Origin: Heterotrichella gracilis
Lineage: Eukaryota > Sar > Xanthophyceae > Tribonematales > Xanthonemataceae
Direction of reading: 5' to 3'
Assembly: GCA_032358255.1 (NCBI GenBank)
Contig: JAULBX010028048.1
Coordinates: forward strand, 51,763-115,762
DNA length: 64,000 nt
Shown here: positions 35,901 to 44,772 of the stretch, one piece after another
Position numbering within the stretch: the first letter of the stretch is position 1
How the letters are laid out: each line of letters opens with the position of its first letter
Notes under the pieces: model-generated
What the model was told of the DNA's origin: nothing
Database searches by the model: none
The model's input: only the letters and a program-made list of their open reading frames with translations
Translations under genes and position numbers: made by a program

Positions 35901-36509
35901 GTTTGCATTAATTGAACCGCCTGCATTAACAGTAACCAATCCTGTGGCTTTAAAACTAAGCACACCTCCAACTGTTCCATTCCATGCAGCGCAAGTTAAG
36001 ACGCCACCACTATTAATAGTTACATTAGTGTATTGAGGCACGTTAATTACCTGGTGCTTAAGCGTCGCTGTTGCAACATAAGAGTTTAAAATAGTTTGCG
36101 TAAAACGCAATGTATCCAATGAGATAGAAGCAATTTTTCTATACTCATACTTTCCAACTAAATTACCAACTGTATTGGCATCTTGCATGGTAATAATAAG
36201 CACTTCGTTACCCACAGCATAACCTGCGGTGCTTGCAACTCTGACTTTGTTACTACCCGCACTGTTCGTTCCAACAACAGCCGACTTAACGTTATCTGTA
36301 TAATAAGTTGAATTTATCGTTAAAACGCCATCAACGCCGCTTCCTAAATTAGCACCTCCCGCAGTCACCGAAAGTAACACGGGCTTGCCAGGACATACAG
36401 ATGTATTAGGGGTTAATGATGTCACTAACTGACATGGTGATTGTGCTTTAATACCTGATATACCTAGAACCAGATAAAAGCAACTCTTGATTAATAATTT
36501 TCTTTTCAT
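32940..36509 (-). CDS. Giant T9SS surface protein with Gly-rich region and Ig-like repeats
   Basis: 1189-residue secreted protein. It has a signal peptide (CFYLVLGISGIKAQ), then an N-terminal region (~60-190) like that of AgmC-type proteins, then a ~230-residue glycine-rich region (about 190-425, with runs such as GNGGGGGTGTGDSGGGGGGG), one diverged Ig-like unit, eight near-identical units of about 68 residues each opening VNSGAIC or VNSGVIC and closing VTVNALP, another diverged unit, and a T9SS type A sorting domain (NIYPNPNNGLFSIEL). Each unit has two Cys. Export is by type IX secretion; a role in adhesion or gliding is inferred only. A TAGTTTTG -7 box lies at 36531-36538 on the reverse strand. 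Confidence 0.82.
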   Translation of the reverse strand: MKRKLLIKSCFYLVLGISGIKAQSPCQLVTSLTPNTSVCPGKPVLLSVTAGGANLGSGVDGVLTINSTYYTDNVKSAVVGTNSAGSNKVRVASTAGYAVGNEVLIITMQDANTVGNLVGKYEYRKIASISLDTLRFTQTILNSYVATATLKHQVINVPQYTNVTINSGGVLTCAAWNGTVGGVLSFKATGLVTVNAGGSINANGKGYRGVSQKLALWRNADGGQGEGIYGTGIASGSNNGSTGNNSGAWLAANGNGGGGGTGTGDSGGGGGGGYATAGTVGVNWGHTPGAGGLAVGNSSVTLLIMGGAGGEGGADEDGAYSGAGGNGGGIVTITTNSIVVTGLVSSNGNIGNGASNGAPGGGCGTTAGGGGAGGSVNLVMNSFSGSGSNINVFGGTGGLSTGGCNSGAATGGAGSNGRIRLDMPGTLPVTTPVAYQGTTTVATGVTYLWSNSATTYSTLVTPSVTTNYTVTLNAVSGCTGASSVVVVNVNPSPNVTVNSGAICTGNSFTMNASGAVTYTYSSGSAIVSPVTNSTYNVIGTSALGCTNIATSAVTVNALPILSVNSGAICSGDSFIMTPSGAITYTFSSGSPIVSPINSSSYNVTGTDANGCVSSIAAISSVTVNALPVIAVNSGAICSGDSFTMTPSGANTYTFSNGVDIVSPTTNTSYSVTGTDLNGCISSIAAVCDVTVNALPTVMVNSGAICAGDSFTMVPSGANTYTFSSGTDVVTPIISTSYTVSGTNALGCNNTAVSSVIVNALPVITVNSGAICIGDSFTMTPSGATTYTFSSGTNIVTPTSNTSYSITGTDGNGCVSSLAAVSDVTVNALPIISVNSGVICAGSSFTINASGANTYTYSSGSAIVTPVSNTSYSVIGTDVNGCISSLAAVSDVTVNALPIISVNSGVICAGSSFTINASGAITYTYSSGSAIVTPVSNTSYSVIGTDANGCVNSISAVSDVTVNALPIISVNSGAICAGDSFTINASGAITYTYSSGSAIVTPVSSTSYSVTGTDGNGCVNSISAVSDVTVNALPIITATSDNALLCVGQTAILTATGATTYTWNTSANSFSISISPAATAVYTVNGTDANGCTNSATISQNVTLCTGIAASGISKLDLINIYPNPNNGLFSIELNATSEVVITNALGQIILNETFTNGKQDLNIQNQIPGFYTVKIKQNDKSQTFKLIKE
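33420..35035 (-). repeat. Coding tandem repeats (about 200 bp x 8)
   Basis: Eight successive coding units of about 200 bp in the surface protein gene. Neighbouring units are highly alike at DNA level, especially the last ones near 33420-34030. Copy number is likely to vary by recombination. Confidence 0.85.
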
Positions 36510-36615
36510 ATTTTTTGGGATTTATGAAAACAAAACTACTTTGATCAAATAAACTTTAGTTTACAGAAAATGAAACAATCTTACATGTGTAAACTTAATA
36601 TGAAAAGAATAAAAA

Positions 36616-39483
36616 TTAGCCCTTCAATTCTTTTTTGAGGAATGGTGCGGTGTAACTACGTTTTTCTTTGATAAGGTCTTCGGGTGTGCCTGTAAATAGG
36701 ATCTCTCCTCCACCCTTACCACCTTCTGGACCAAGATCGATGATATGATCAGCCACTTTAATGATGTCCATGTTATGTTCAATCACTAAAACCGTATTAC
36801 CATTATTTACCAACCGATAAAGCACTTCTAATAAAATGCGAATATCCTCAAAATGCAAACCGGTTGTTGGTTCATCTAAAATATAAAAGGTATTTCCGGT
36901 ATCACGTTTACTTAATTCGGTTGCCAACTTTACGCGTTGTGCCTCTCCGCCGCTTAAGGTTGTTGCTTGTTGTCCGAGCGTTATATAACCTAAACCGACA
37001 TCCTGCAAAGTTTTTATCTGACGAAAAATATTCGGCACCATCTCAAAGAATTCACAAGCCTGGTCAATCGTCATATTCAGTACATCACTTATTGATTTGC
37101 CTTTGTATCTTATCTCGATCGTTTCGCGGTTATAACGTTTACCGTTACAAACATCGCAAACCACATAAACATCCGGAAGGAAATTCATTTCAATGGTCTT
37201 TACGCCTGCTCCACCGCAGGTCTCGCAACGACCACCTTTTACGTTAAATGAAAAACGTCCGGGTTTATAACCTCTTATTTTTGCTTCCGGTAATTCTGCA
37301 AATAAATTTCTGATGTCTGAAAATACAGCTGTATACGTTGCCGGGTTACTGCGCGGTGTACGGCCAATAGGCGATTGATCTATCTCAATTACTTTATCTA
37401 CATTATCCAACCCAGCAATACTTTTATAAGCCAAAGGCTTTTTTTCTGAGTTATAAAAGTGCGCGGATAATAATGGATACAATGTTTCATTTATTAAACT
37501 GCTTTTTCCGCTGCCACTTACTCCGGTAACACAAATAAATTTCCCTAAAGGAAAATCAACTGAAACATTTTTTAAGTTATGCCCAGTACACCCTTTTAAA
37601 GATATTTTTTTACCATTGCCTTTACGGCGTTCTTTTGGGGTTTCAATTTTTAATTTACCAGTAATGTATTTAGCGGTCACCGTATTAAACTTCAACATAT
37701 CTTTCGGATGAGCCGCTGCAATTACCTTACCGCCATGCACTCCGGCGCCCGGACCAATATCTATAACATAATCGCTTTCCATCATCATGTCCTTATCGTG
37801 CTCCACAACTAGAACAGAATTTCCAACATCACGTAAATTTTTGAGAGCGGTTATTAGGCGAACATTATCGCGCTGATGTAAACCAATACTTGGTTCATCT
37901 AAAATATATAACACACCCACCAGTTGTGATCCAATTTGTGTAGCTAAACGTATACGCTGTGCCTCTCCACCACTAAGGGTTTTAGAAGAACGGTTAAGGG
38001 TAACATAATCCAAACCAACTTCCATTAAGAACTGGATGCGCGCACGGATCTCTTTTAAAACCTCAATGGCAATTGTATTTTGATTCTTGCTTAATTTTTT
38101 TTCTACATCCTTAAACCAGGCTTGTAAAATAGAAATATCCATTTCGGATAATTCAGAAATATTTTTATCGGCAATTTTAAAATAGAGTGATTCTTTTTTT
38201 AAACGCGTGCCGTGACAGGTTGGGCAATCTTTTTTGTTAGTAAAACCCTGTGCCCAACGCAACATTCCCGGACTAGGATCATCCTCTGCCTGGCGTGTGA
38301 TAAACGTAGCAATACCTTCAAAGTTGGTATTGTAGGTTCCACCTTCGGTAGTAACTTTAAATAATTCGTCGCTGCCGTAAAGTAAAACATTTACAGCTTC
38401 TTCACTCAGGTCTTCAAAAGGTGTATCTAAATTAAAATCGTGTACCGCCCCAATGGCTTCAATTTGTTTAAAGATCCAACCTCCTCCACTCTTTTGCGGA
38501 CCAATGGGTGCAACTGCACCTTTTGCTATTGAAAGTTTTGGATTAGAAACAATTTTAGAAATATCAATTTCAGACACTTCGCCCAAACCGTTGCACTGAG
38601 GACAAGCACCGTAAGGAGAGTTGAATGAAAATAAATTCGGCGCTGGTTCATCATAACTAATGCCGCTTGTTGGGCACATTAACGAACGACTAAAAAACCT
38701 CGGTTTAGCAGAATTAGTTGCAGCTTTTTTCTTTGATTTTGTTTCCTCTTCATGCTCAATTACCATTAACACACCTTTACCATGTTTCATGGCGGTTTGC
38801 AAAGATGAATTTAAACGCGTGCGAATATCTTTTGTTATTTCAAGACGATCGATAACAATTTCAATATCGTGGATCTTGTAACGATCTACCTGCATTTTAG
38901 GAGTGATGTCAAGGATCTGTCCATCAATACGCACTTTATTAAAACCACGTTTGCGAATATCTTCAAACAATTCGCGGTAATGGCCTTTACGCGCGCGGAT
39001 GATAGGCGCCAACAAATTTATTTTTTTGCCTTTGTATTCAGCTTCTATCAGGTCCATTATCTGGTCGTCGCTATAACGCACCATTTTTTCGCCGGTAACA
39101 TAAGAGTATGCTTGCCCTGCACGCGCAAACAACAAACGCATAAAATCGTATATCTCTGTAATAGTGCCAACCGTTGAGCGTGGATTTTTATTTACCGTTT
39201 TTTGTTCGATAGAAATAACCGGACTTAAACCTGAGATCTTGTCCACATCGGGTCGCTCGAGGTTACCAAGAAACTGACGGGCGTAAGAAGAAAAACTTTC
39301 TATGTAGCGGCGTTGACCTTCTGCATAAATAGTATCAAACGCTAAAGACGATTTACCGCTGCCGCTTAAACCGGTAATAACAACTAATTTATTTCTTGGA
39401 ATAGTAAGTGAAATATCTTTTAAGTTATGAGAGCGTGCGCCAATAACTTCTATAATTTCCTCATCAACAATATCTGCCTTCAT
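36616..39483 (-). CDS. uvrA: Excinuclease ABC subunit UvrA
   Basis: DNA damage recognition ATPase of nucleotide excision repair, working with UvrB and UvrC. 955 residues, normal length. Two ABC cassettes are complete: Walker A GLSGSGKSS (38-46) and GVSGSGKSS, and signatures LSGGEAQRIRLAT and LSGGEAQRVKLAT. The C-terminal zinc module GGRCETCGGAG...VCDVCNGKRY is intact. The N-terminal one reads CPTSGISYDEPAP...GACPQCNGLGE, so the second Cys of its first pair is Ser; such a change also occurs in other Bacteroidota UvrA proteins. The partner uvrB is not in the window. A hairpin lies in the gap upstream. Confidence 0.96.
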   Translation of the reverse strand: MKADIVDEEIIEVIGARSHNLKDISLTIPRNKLVVITGLSGSGKSSLAFDTIYAEGQRRYIESFSSYARQFLGNLERPDVDKISGLSPVISIEQKTVNKNPRSTVGTITEIYDFMRLLFARAGQAYSYVTGEKMVRYSDDQIMDLIEAEYKGKKINLLAPIIRARKGHYRELFEDIRKRGFNKVRIDGQILDITPKMQVDRYKIHDIEIVIDRLEITKDIRTRLNSSLQTAMKHGKGVLMVIEHEEETKSKKKAATNSAKPRFFSRSLMCPTSGISYDEPAPNLFSFNSPYGACPQCNGLGEVSEIDISKIVSNPKLSIAKGAVAPIGPQKSGGGWIFKQIEAIGAVHDFNLDTPFEDLSEEAVNVLLYGSDELFKVTTEGGTYNTNFEGIATFITRQAEDDPSPGMLRWAQGFTNKKDCPTCHGTRLKKESLYFKIADKNISELSEMDISILQAWFKDVEKKLSKNQNTIAIEVLKEIRARIQFLMEVGLDYVTLNRSSKTLSGGEAQRIRLATQIGSQLVGVLYILDEPSIGLHQRDNVRLITALKNLRDVGNSVLVVEHDKDMMMESDYVIDIGPGAGVHGGKVIAAAHPKDMLKFNTVTAKYITGKLKIETPKERRKGNGKKISLKGCTGHNLKNVSVDFPLGKFICVTGVSGSGKSSLINETLYPLLSAHFYNSEKKPLAYKSIAGLDNVDKVIEIDQSPIGRTPRSNPATYTAVFSDIRNLFAELPEAKIRGYKPGRFSFNVKGGRCETCGGAGVKTIEMNFLPDVYVVCDVCNGKRYNRETIEIRYKGKSISDVLNMTIDQACEFFEMVPNIFRQIKTLQDVGLGYITLGQQATTLSGGEAQRVKLATELSKRDTGNTFYILDEPTTGLHFEDIRILLEVLYRLVNNGNTVLVIEHNMDIIKVADHIIDLGPEGGKGGGEILFTGTPEDLIKEKRSYTAPFLKKELKG

Positions 39484-39497
39484 ATATAATTAAAAAT

Positions 39498-39532
39498 AGA
39501 ACAAGTAAACATAACAATGGTTTACCCGTTCT
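39498..39532 (-). terminator. Hairpin between DUF2752 gene and uvrA
   Basis: AGAACAAGTAAAC (39498-39510) and GTTTACCCGTTCT (39520-39532) pair with two mismatches. On the reverse strand a short T-rich run follows, so it could terminate the DUF2752 message just ahead of uvrA, or form part of the uvrA leader. Confidence 0.45.
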
Positions 39533-39550
39533 TAAAGAAAATAAAAACTT

Positions 39551-39853
39551 TTAAGAATGTAAAATTAGTTTAACAACAAAATTTACAGCCAATATTAACG
39601 CCGTGGAAGTAAAGAACACAACAATGTATTTTGCTCCGTTACTGAACGAAAAGATCAAATGACAAATAGTGTAAATTAGTGTGAAAAGAAAAGGCAATAA
39701 ACTAGCGTTAAGTCTTAAACTCTCAAAAAGATCGCCGCGTAATAAAGCTATAAATGCCCGCTGCATACCACAACCAGGGCAATCAACACCTAATAAACCT
39801 TTTACTGAACATGTAAATAAGTGCTGTTCTAAAAAATTTATTACTGTTTCCAA
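39551..39853 (-). CDS. DUF2752 family small membrane protein
   Basis: 100 residues with two hydrophobic segments. The family motif GVDCPGCGMQRAF, followed by IALLRGDLFESLRLN, is complete. Function unknown; these proteins are frequently found beside TM2 or CCC-motif membrane proteins, as here: the upstream gene's stop is 1 nt away, so the pair forms one operon. Confidence 0.88.
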   Translation of the reverse strand: METVINFLEQHLFTCSVKGLLGVDCPGCGMQRAFIALLRGDLFESLRLNASLLPFLFTLIYTICHLIFSFSNGAKYIVVFFTSTALILAVNFVVKLILHS

Positions 39854-39854
39854 T

Positions 39855-40277
39855 TTACCAGTGAAAGCTGTTCAAAGCCAGGCTGCCAACTACAACTATG
39901 TAGACAATTAAACCTATAATAGCTAAACCAGACAAACACAAACCAATAATAGCACAGGTTTTACCTGCCTTTAGGTTTTTGTAAGAAGCCAAAGAATATT
40001 TTCCCGGATTGTTATTGTACTCTTTTTCAGCCGCCGACGCAAGAACAATGGCAATGATACCCATGATGATGGATAAAATACCATAACACCAGCAAAAACA
40101 AATGGATAAGATACCCAAAACCAAAACACCAATGGCATTAGGAATATTTTGTGAACCACCGGAAAAATTCGGATCTATGTTTGTGTTATTTGTTACGTTA
40201 CTATTTGTAGTTGAATGCGTTTCGAATTTTGGAATTTCGTCATTCGGATCTAAATTATTTATTTCAGGAGGGTTCAT
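39855..40277 (-). CDS. CCC-motif/DUF4190-like membrane protein
   Basis: 140 residues. An N-terminal soluble segment rich in Asn and Thr (about 1-45) precedes two hydrophobic segments. The first holds ICFCWCYGILSIIMGIIAIVLA, which resembles the Cys-rich helix of Bacteroidota CCC-motif membrane proteins, followed by a loop with KYSLASYKNLKAGKTCAIIGLCLSGL. Function unknown. It is co-transcribed with the DUF2752 gene. Confidence 0.75.
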   Translation of the reverse strand: MNPPEINNLDPNDEIPKFETHSTTNSNVTNNTNIDPNFSGGSQNIPNAIGVLVLGILSICFCWCYGILSIIMGIIAIVLASAAEKEYNNNPGKYSLASYKNLKAGKTCAIIGLCLSGLAIIGLIVYIVVVGSLALNSFHW

Positions 40278-40460
40278 ATTTTAATATCTTAAGTCTTAAA
40301 ATTAAAAATAAAATCTATTATAATTTTTATTAATAGGTTCATTCACCTAATTTAAATTTAGCTATCTGATTAACAACATCTTACAATTTTAAATTGAATT
40401 TTTCACTGAAAAATCTAAAACGATTTAAAATTTTACTTAATTTTATAAAAAAACTAAGAA

Positions 40461-42401
40461 ATGCGTTATTCTATCTTCAAAAAAATTTTAGTTGCTCTTT
40501 TATTACTAGAGATCGTTTCAATAAAAGCAAACCCGGGCGATACAACATGGGTAACGATCTATAATCAACGGAAAATAATGGCTTATGGTAATTATGATAC
40601 AACTGCTACGTTACCAACCGGCATTCGTTACCGTAAAATGCGTTTGCATTATATTTTAGGAAGATATGTTTGCCCTACATCAGAACAATATTGCGGATCG
40701 TGGGACTACACAACTCAAATTTACGCTAAACCTGTAGGAAAAGACACGGTTGAAATTGCACGTGTAATTACGCCTTACGCTACTGATTGGATAGCAACTA
40801 ATAGAAAGCATGATTATGTGATAGAAGTTTCAGATTACGCGAAATCACTTGAAGGCCCAACAGGATTTAGATTTGTTTATAGCGGCTACTCATGGGGGTT
40901 TACAGTTACATTAAAATTAGAATTGATAGAAGGTGTACCACCAATGGACGCGATCGCTGCAAAAAATATTTACGATGGTTATTTTGCTTACGGAAAACTT
41001 GCCGATCCAATTGAAAATCATTTAACAGCAAAAACTTTTTCATACACAACTCCCGCTGCAAATATATTCCTTAAAAACTCTGTTAGCGGCCACGGTGCTG
41101 ATGATGCAGACTGCGCTGAATTTTGTAGTAAGTACTATGACTTAAAAATAAACAACATTAACGTTGCCCAAAAACAATTATGGCGCAACGATTGTGGTTT
41201 AAATAATGTTTATCCCCAAACAGGTACATGGATCTATGACAGAGCTAACTGGTGTCCGGGTGCAGTAGTTTGGCCCATTTATCACGATCTTACTCCACTT
41301 ACAACCGCAAATACAACTTTTACAACAGATGTTGATATGCAACCATACACAGCTGCCACACAAACAAATGCTTCTGCAGGTTACCAGTTTACATCGCAAA
41401 TGATCACATACAGCGCGGCAAATCATACACTAGACCTTTCTATAGAAGATATTATCTCGCCTTCAAAAAATGAAAATTATTACAGAAGCAATCCTCGTTG
41501 CAATAACCCGGTAATTAAAATAAAAAATGTTGGCACAACCGCAATTACGAACGCCGTTTTTAATTACGGATCAATTAGTGCGCCTTTAACCTATACATGG
41601 ACGGGTAATTTAAATTTTTTGGATGAGACCATGGTTACCTTCCCTCCTTCTCTTTCTATTTACACAAATAATATCTCGAGTACATTTCAAGCATCTGTTG
41701 TTTCTGTTAACGGTGCAGCCGATCAGAATACATTTAATAATATGTATACCTCGCAGACTTCTTCAATTGGTATTTTTCCATCTGATTTTGTAATAAAGAT
41801 CTACACCAATAATGCGACTTCTACAACTATTCCATTTAACGAAACGTCCTATAAATTATTTGATCAGAATAATAACATAGTGATTGAAAGAGACAGTATT
41901 CCAAACTTATCAAACAAAATTGACACCGTGCATTTAGCCCCCGGTTGTTACAAACTAGTGGTTGACGATTCAGGCTGCGACGGTTATAAATTTTGGGCTA
42001 ATCCCGGTGCCGGCAATGGGAATGTTAGATTTGAGAACCTGGCAGGCACAAATGTTTTTTATAATCCAAATGGTGATATTGGTTGTCAGAGTACAAAATA
42101 TTTTATTGTTGCCAATACCACAGGTATGCCTGAAAATGTTGCAAGACAAAACGAAATAGACATCTATCCAAATCCAGCAACTGGTAAAGCTTACCTTAAA
42201 TTAGATCTTGTAAAAAATCAAAGTCTGAATTATAAAGTAACAGATGTAACAGGCAAGATCATGCAACAACATACACTTGATAAATTTAATGCGGTTTACG
42301 AAACTGTTGACATAAGCGAATTGAAAAGCGGAATATATTTTGTTACTGTTGAACTGGAAAACAATTTGATCATCACAAAGAAATTAATTATTCAAAATTA
42401 A
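40461..42401 (+). CDS. PNGase F-related T9SS protein
   Basis: Secreted protein of 646 residues. After a signal peptide (KILVALLLLEIVSIKA), residues about 25-180 (GDTTWVTIYNQRKIMAYGNYD, YCGSWDYTTQIYAK, GFRFVYSGYSWGFTVTLKLEL) resemble the N-terminal jelly-roll of peptide-N-glycosidase F, which removes N-glycans from glycoproteins. A central domain follows, then IDIYPNPATGKAYLKL...LKSGIYFVTVE, the T9SS type A sorting signal. Activity is not assured; catalytic residues could not be mapped. Convergent with the gliding-CTD protein gene across a terminator. Confidence 0.75.
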   Translation: MRYSIFKKILVALLLLEIVSIKANPGDTTWVTIYNQRKIMAYGNYDTTATLPTGIRYRKMRLHYILGRYVCPTSEQYCGSWDYTTQIYAKPVGKDTVEIARVITPYATDWIATNRKHDYVIEVSDYAKSLEGPTGFRFVYSGYSWGFTVTLKLELIEGVPPMDAIAAKNIYDGYFAYGKLADPIENHLTAKTFSYTTPAANIFLKNSVSGHGADDADCAEFCSKYYDLKINNINVAQKQLWRNDCGLNNVYPQTGTWIYDRANWCPGAVVWPIYHDLTPLTTANTTFTTDVDMQPYTAATQTNASAGYQFTSQMITYSAANHTLDLSIEDIISPSKNENYYRSNPRCNNPVIKIKNVGTTAITNAVFNYGSISAPLTYTWTGNLNFLDETMVTFPPSLSIYTNNISSTFQASVVSVNGAADQNTFNNMYTSQTSSIGIFPSDFVIKIYTNNATSTTIPFNETSYKLFDQNNNIVIERDSIPNLSNKIDTVHLAPGCYKLVVDDSGCDGYKFWANPGAGNGNVRFENLAGTNVFYNPNGDIGCQSTKYFIVANTTGMPENVARQNEIDIYPNPATGKAYLKLDLVKNQSLNYKVTDVTGKIMQQHTLDKFNAVYETVDISELKSGIYFVTVELENNLIITKKLIIQN

Positions 42402-42410
42402 AACCGCTAA

Positions 42411-42438
42411 AAAGCCGAATTCATAAGAATTCGGCTTT
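42411..42438. terminator. Bidirectional terminator
   Basis: AAAGCCGAATTC (42411-42422), ATAA loop, GAATTCGGCTTT (42427-42438), with A-run and T-run on the two sides, between convergent genes. Confidence 0.9.
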
Positions 42439-42444
42439 TTTACC

Positions 42445-44052
42445 TTACCTGAACAAACTTATATTTCCTTTTTGAGCATACGTCTGCTCATCTTTTCCTT
42501 TTGCATTTATAATATAAAAATAAACGCCCGCTGCACATTCATTTCCTTTTGCGTTATTTCCATCCCAGGCTATATTTCCTGACTCGATTATTGTTTCAAA
42601 CACCTTATTTCCCCACCTGTCAAAAACAACTGCGGTTATATCCACTAAAGATGTTGTTCTTAAAAAGAAAATATCATTATTTCCATCACCATTTGGGGTA
42701 AATATATCCGGCACAATTAACTTAGAAGGCATTTCTACTTTTACAATTCGATAAGCGGTATCTAAGCAACCATTTTTCGAGATGATCAACATACTTGTAT
42801 ATGTACCCGCGGCTGTATAGGTTGTTGCCACAGCATTTTGGCCAATCTGCGAAATACCATTACCAAAACTCCAAACAGGAGTTGCATGTCCCGGAGATTT
42901 TTTAATAACAGACGTATTCATAAAATTAACTGCAAGTGGCGCAAAGCCTTCCTGTTTATCTGTCGCAAAATCTGCAGCAATTTGTGGTGCTGTGTCATAA
43001 GTATATGTTAGAGCTGCTCCTTCGCAACTTAAATTTGGAACACATTGCAAAGTATAAATACCTGATATAACAGCATTACAAGATGAACTAATTGAAACTG
43101 TATCTCTGTTGGGTGACAACCATAAATAATTTTTCATGTTTGCAGGGCCGCTAAGATTTGCAGGTAAAATACCACAGGTATAAAAATTTGGTGAATTAAC
43201 CTGAGAACAATCTGCATCTATATAACAATACGCCCAATCATAATCATAAATGCACCAATCGCAGGAGATCTTAATAGTAATTGTTTGACCGGTATATGGT
43301 GTAAGGTCTAAGCCAACTGTTTGCCAGGGCGAATAACTAACTGGAAAAAATTGCAGCGCAATGTTCTCGCCAATCGCGTCTTCGGTTTGCTCAAAACTGC
43401 TAATACCCACTGCATGTCCCCCACTTTGATCTTCAAAATAATAACATTTATATTTTGGGCATTCTAAAACAATGTTTGCTGAATTTAAAACCTCGATCTT
43501 AAATTTTGCTGCCGCGAACTCATCATGCGGAGCATTAATAACAGCTAATGCAAAATGCAGGTTTAAATAATTATTATCGTCAGTAACAGCAATAATACGC
43601 GATGCCGAAGCCGAAAAATTTGTTTTATTAGTAATACTATTATTATTCAATTTTAAAGAGTGCTTACCACCCGGAAAAACCTGCGGGAAGCCACCAAATG
43701 GGTCTAAAGCTGTGCCGGAGGTTAACTGAACGTCGCCACTTACATTCCAACCCGATGTTGTATTGTTCTCGAAATCTATATTGGTGCAATTTACCGCCGC
43801 GCTATTTTCGCTTTTTAAATTTGATTGTTGTTTAAGAGAAAAATATTTTTGCTTAATGTATTTTTGTTTTGCGCGATCTAAAAAAGCAATTTTGTCTGTT
43901 TCTGTTTTCAAGTAAGCAGAATGATTCAATGCGCCTTTCATATCAAAACCATTTAGCGAGTCGTTATTATTTATTTGAGCCGTTGCGAGGCTTGTTGTAA
44001 AGAATAGTGCATACAAGGTCACTAGTCCTTTAGACTTAATTTTAATTTTCAT
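42445..44052 (-). CDS. Secreted PKD protein with gliding-type C-terminal domain
   Basis: 535-residue T9SS cargo. A signal peptide (GLVTLYALFFTTSLATAQ) is followed by a region with acidic, Cys-containing beta structure (about 90-290), then a PKD domain (DFATDKQEGFAPLAVNFMN, PVWSFGNG, YTAAGTYTSMLIIS) and a gliding-motility-associated C-terminal domain (FTPNGDGNNDIFFLR, AVVFDRWGNKVFE, GVYFYIINAKGKDEQ), i.e. a type B sorting signal. Cargo function unknown; possibly an adhesin or surface structural protein. Confidence 0.85.
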   Translation of the reverse strand: MKIKIKSKGLVTLYALFFTTSLATAQINNNDSLNGFDMKGALNHSAYLKTETDKIAFLDRAKQKYIKQKYFSLKQQSNLKSENSAAVNCTNIDFENNTTSGWNVSGDVQLTSGTALDPFGGFPQVFPGGKHSLKLNNNSITNKTNFSASASRIIAVTDDNNYLNLHFALAVINAPHDEFAAAKFKIEVLNSANIVLECPKYKCYYFEDQSGGHAVGISSFEQTEDAIGENIALQFFPVSYSPWQTVGLDLTPYTGQTITIKISCDWCIYDYDWAYCYIDADCSQVNSPNFYTCGILPANLSGPANMKNYLWLSPNRDTVSISSSCNAVISGIYTLQCVPNLSCEGAALTYTYDTAPQIAADFATDKQEGFAPLAVNFMNTSVIKKSPGHATPVWSFGNGISQIGQNAVATTYTAAGTYTSMLIISKNGCLDTAYRIVKVEMPSKLIVPDIFTPNGDGNNDIFFLRTTSLVDITAVVFDRWGNKVFETIIESGNIAWDGNNAKGNECAAGVYFYIINAKGKDEQTYAQKGNISLFR

Positions 44053-44132
44053 AAGTTTCGATTTAAAATTTATAGATAATAGCGCCGTATTTATACCATT
44101 CCAACAAGCGTGCCAAAGTTTGTTAATACAAA

Positions 44133-44162
44133 AAAGCCCTTCAAATTAATTTGAAGGGCTTT
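44133..44162 (-). terminator. Terminator of the CDGSH protein gene
   Basis: AAAGCCCTTCAAA / TTTGAAGGGCTTT with a 4-nt TTAA centre; on the reverse strand a T-run follows. It lies about 70 nt downstream of the CDGSH gene stop. Confidence 0.85.
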
Positions 44163-44231
44163 GAAGAAATTAATTATTCAAAGTTAAATAGGCACAGATC
44201 GCAAGACTTAATTATTAAAATAGTTTCTAAA

Positions 44232-44666
44232 TCAATCTTTAAATTCGATCTTAACATGCGTGCCATCGCAGTAGGGTTTATTAGAAGAGGCGCCGCATCT
44301 GCAAAAAGCAGTCACATTGTTTTTTTGATTCTCGCTACCGTCTTTAAGTTTTACCTTTAAATTACCGTAAACAAGTAGCGGTCCATTAGGTAATGCCTCT
44401 ACAACATTCTCTACGCTGGTAGATTCTACATTTTTACTTTCATCATTGTAATAAAAGCTTAAGGCTTTAGATGGACAATTATTTATGCGCTTTATGATCT
44501 CAGGTGTTGCCGCGCCTTCAGGCATTATCCACGGCTTCTTCGTTGGATCGAAAACATTTCTTAAACCATTTTCTCCTTTCCAGCATTTTGTAGAATGAAT
44601 GCACATGTTTGGTTTCCAAACAATGGTTATATCTTCATTGATATATTTTTTGGTACTATCAGTCAT
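44232..44666 (-). CDS. YjdI-CDGSH iron-sulfur protein
   Basis: 144-residue fusion of two iron-sulfur modules. The N-terminal part (CIHSTKCWKG ... INNCPSKALSFYY) is the YjdI/Fer4_19-type domain. The C-terminal part CRCGASSNKPYCDGTH is a full CDGSH motif, which in this family binds a 2Fe-2S cluster through three Cys and one His. Such proteins are linked to redox sensing and iron handling. Here it stands just before the pirin/FMN reductase operon on the same strand. Confidence 0.9.
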   Translation of the reverse strand: MTDSTKKYINEDITIVWKPNMCIHSTKCWKGENGLRNVFDPTKKPWIMPEGAATPEIIKRINNCPSKALSFYYNDESKNVESTSVENVVEALPNGPLLVYGNLKVKLKDGSENQKNNVTAFCRCGASSNKPYCDGTHVKIEFKD

Positions 44667-44772
44667 GAAGTAAAATTAAAAAAATAAAGTCAGAGATTTC
44701 AAAGATCACACAGATTAATTATAAAACAATCTATGAAAATCAGTCAATCTGTGACCAAAAATAAGTGCTGTA

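Noticed and set aside
36864-37247. Forward open frame inside uvrA
   Set aside because: It lies fully within the well-supported uvrA gene on the other strand and has no recognisable family.
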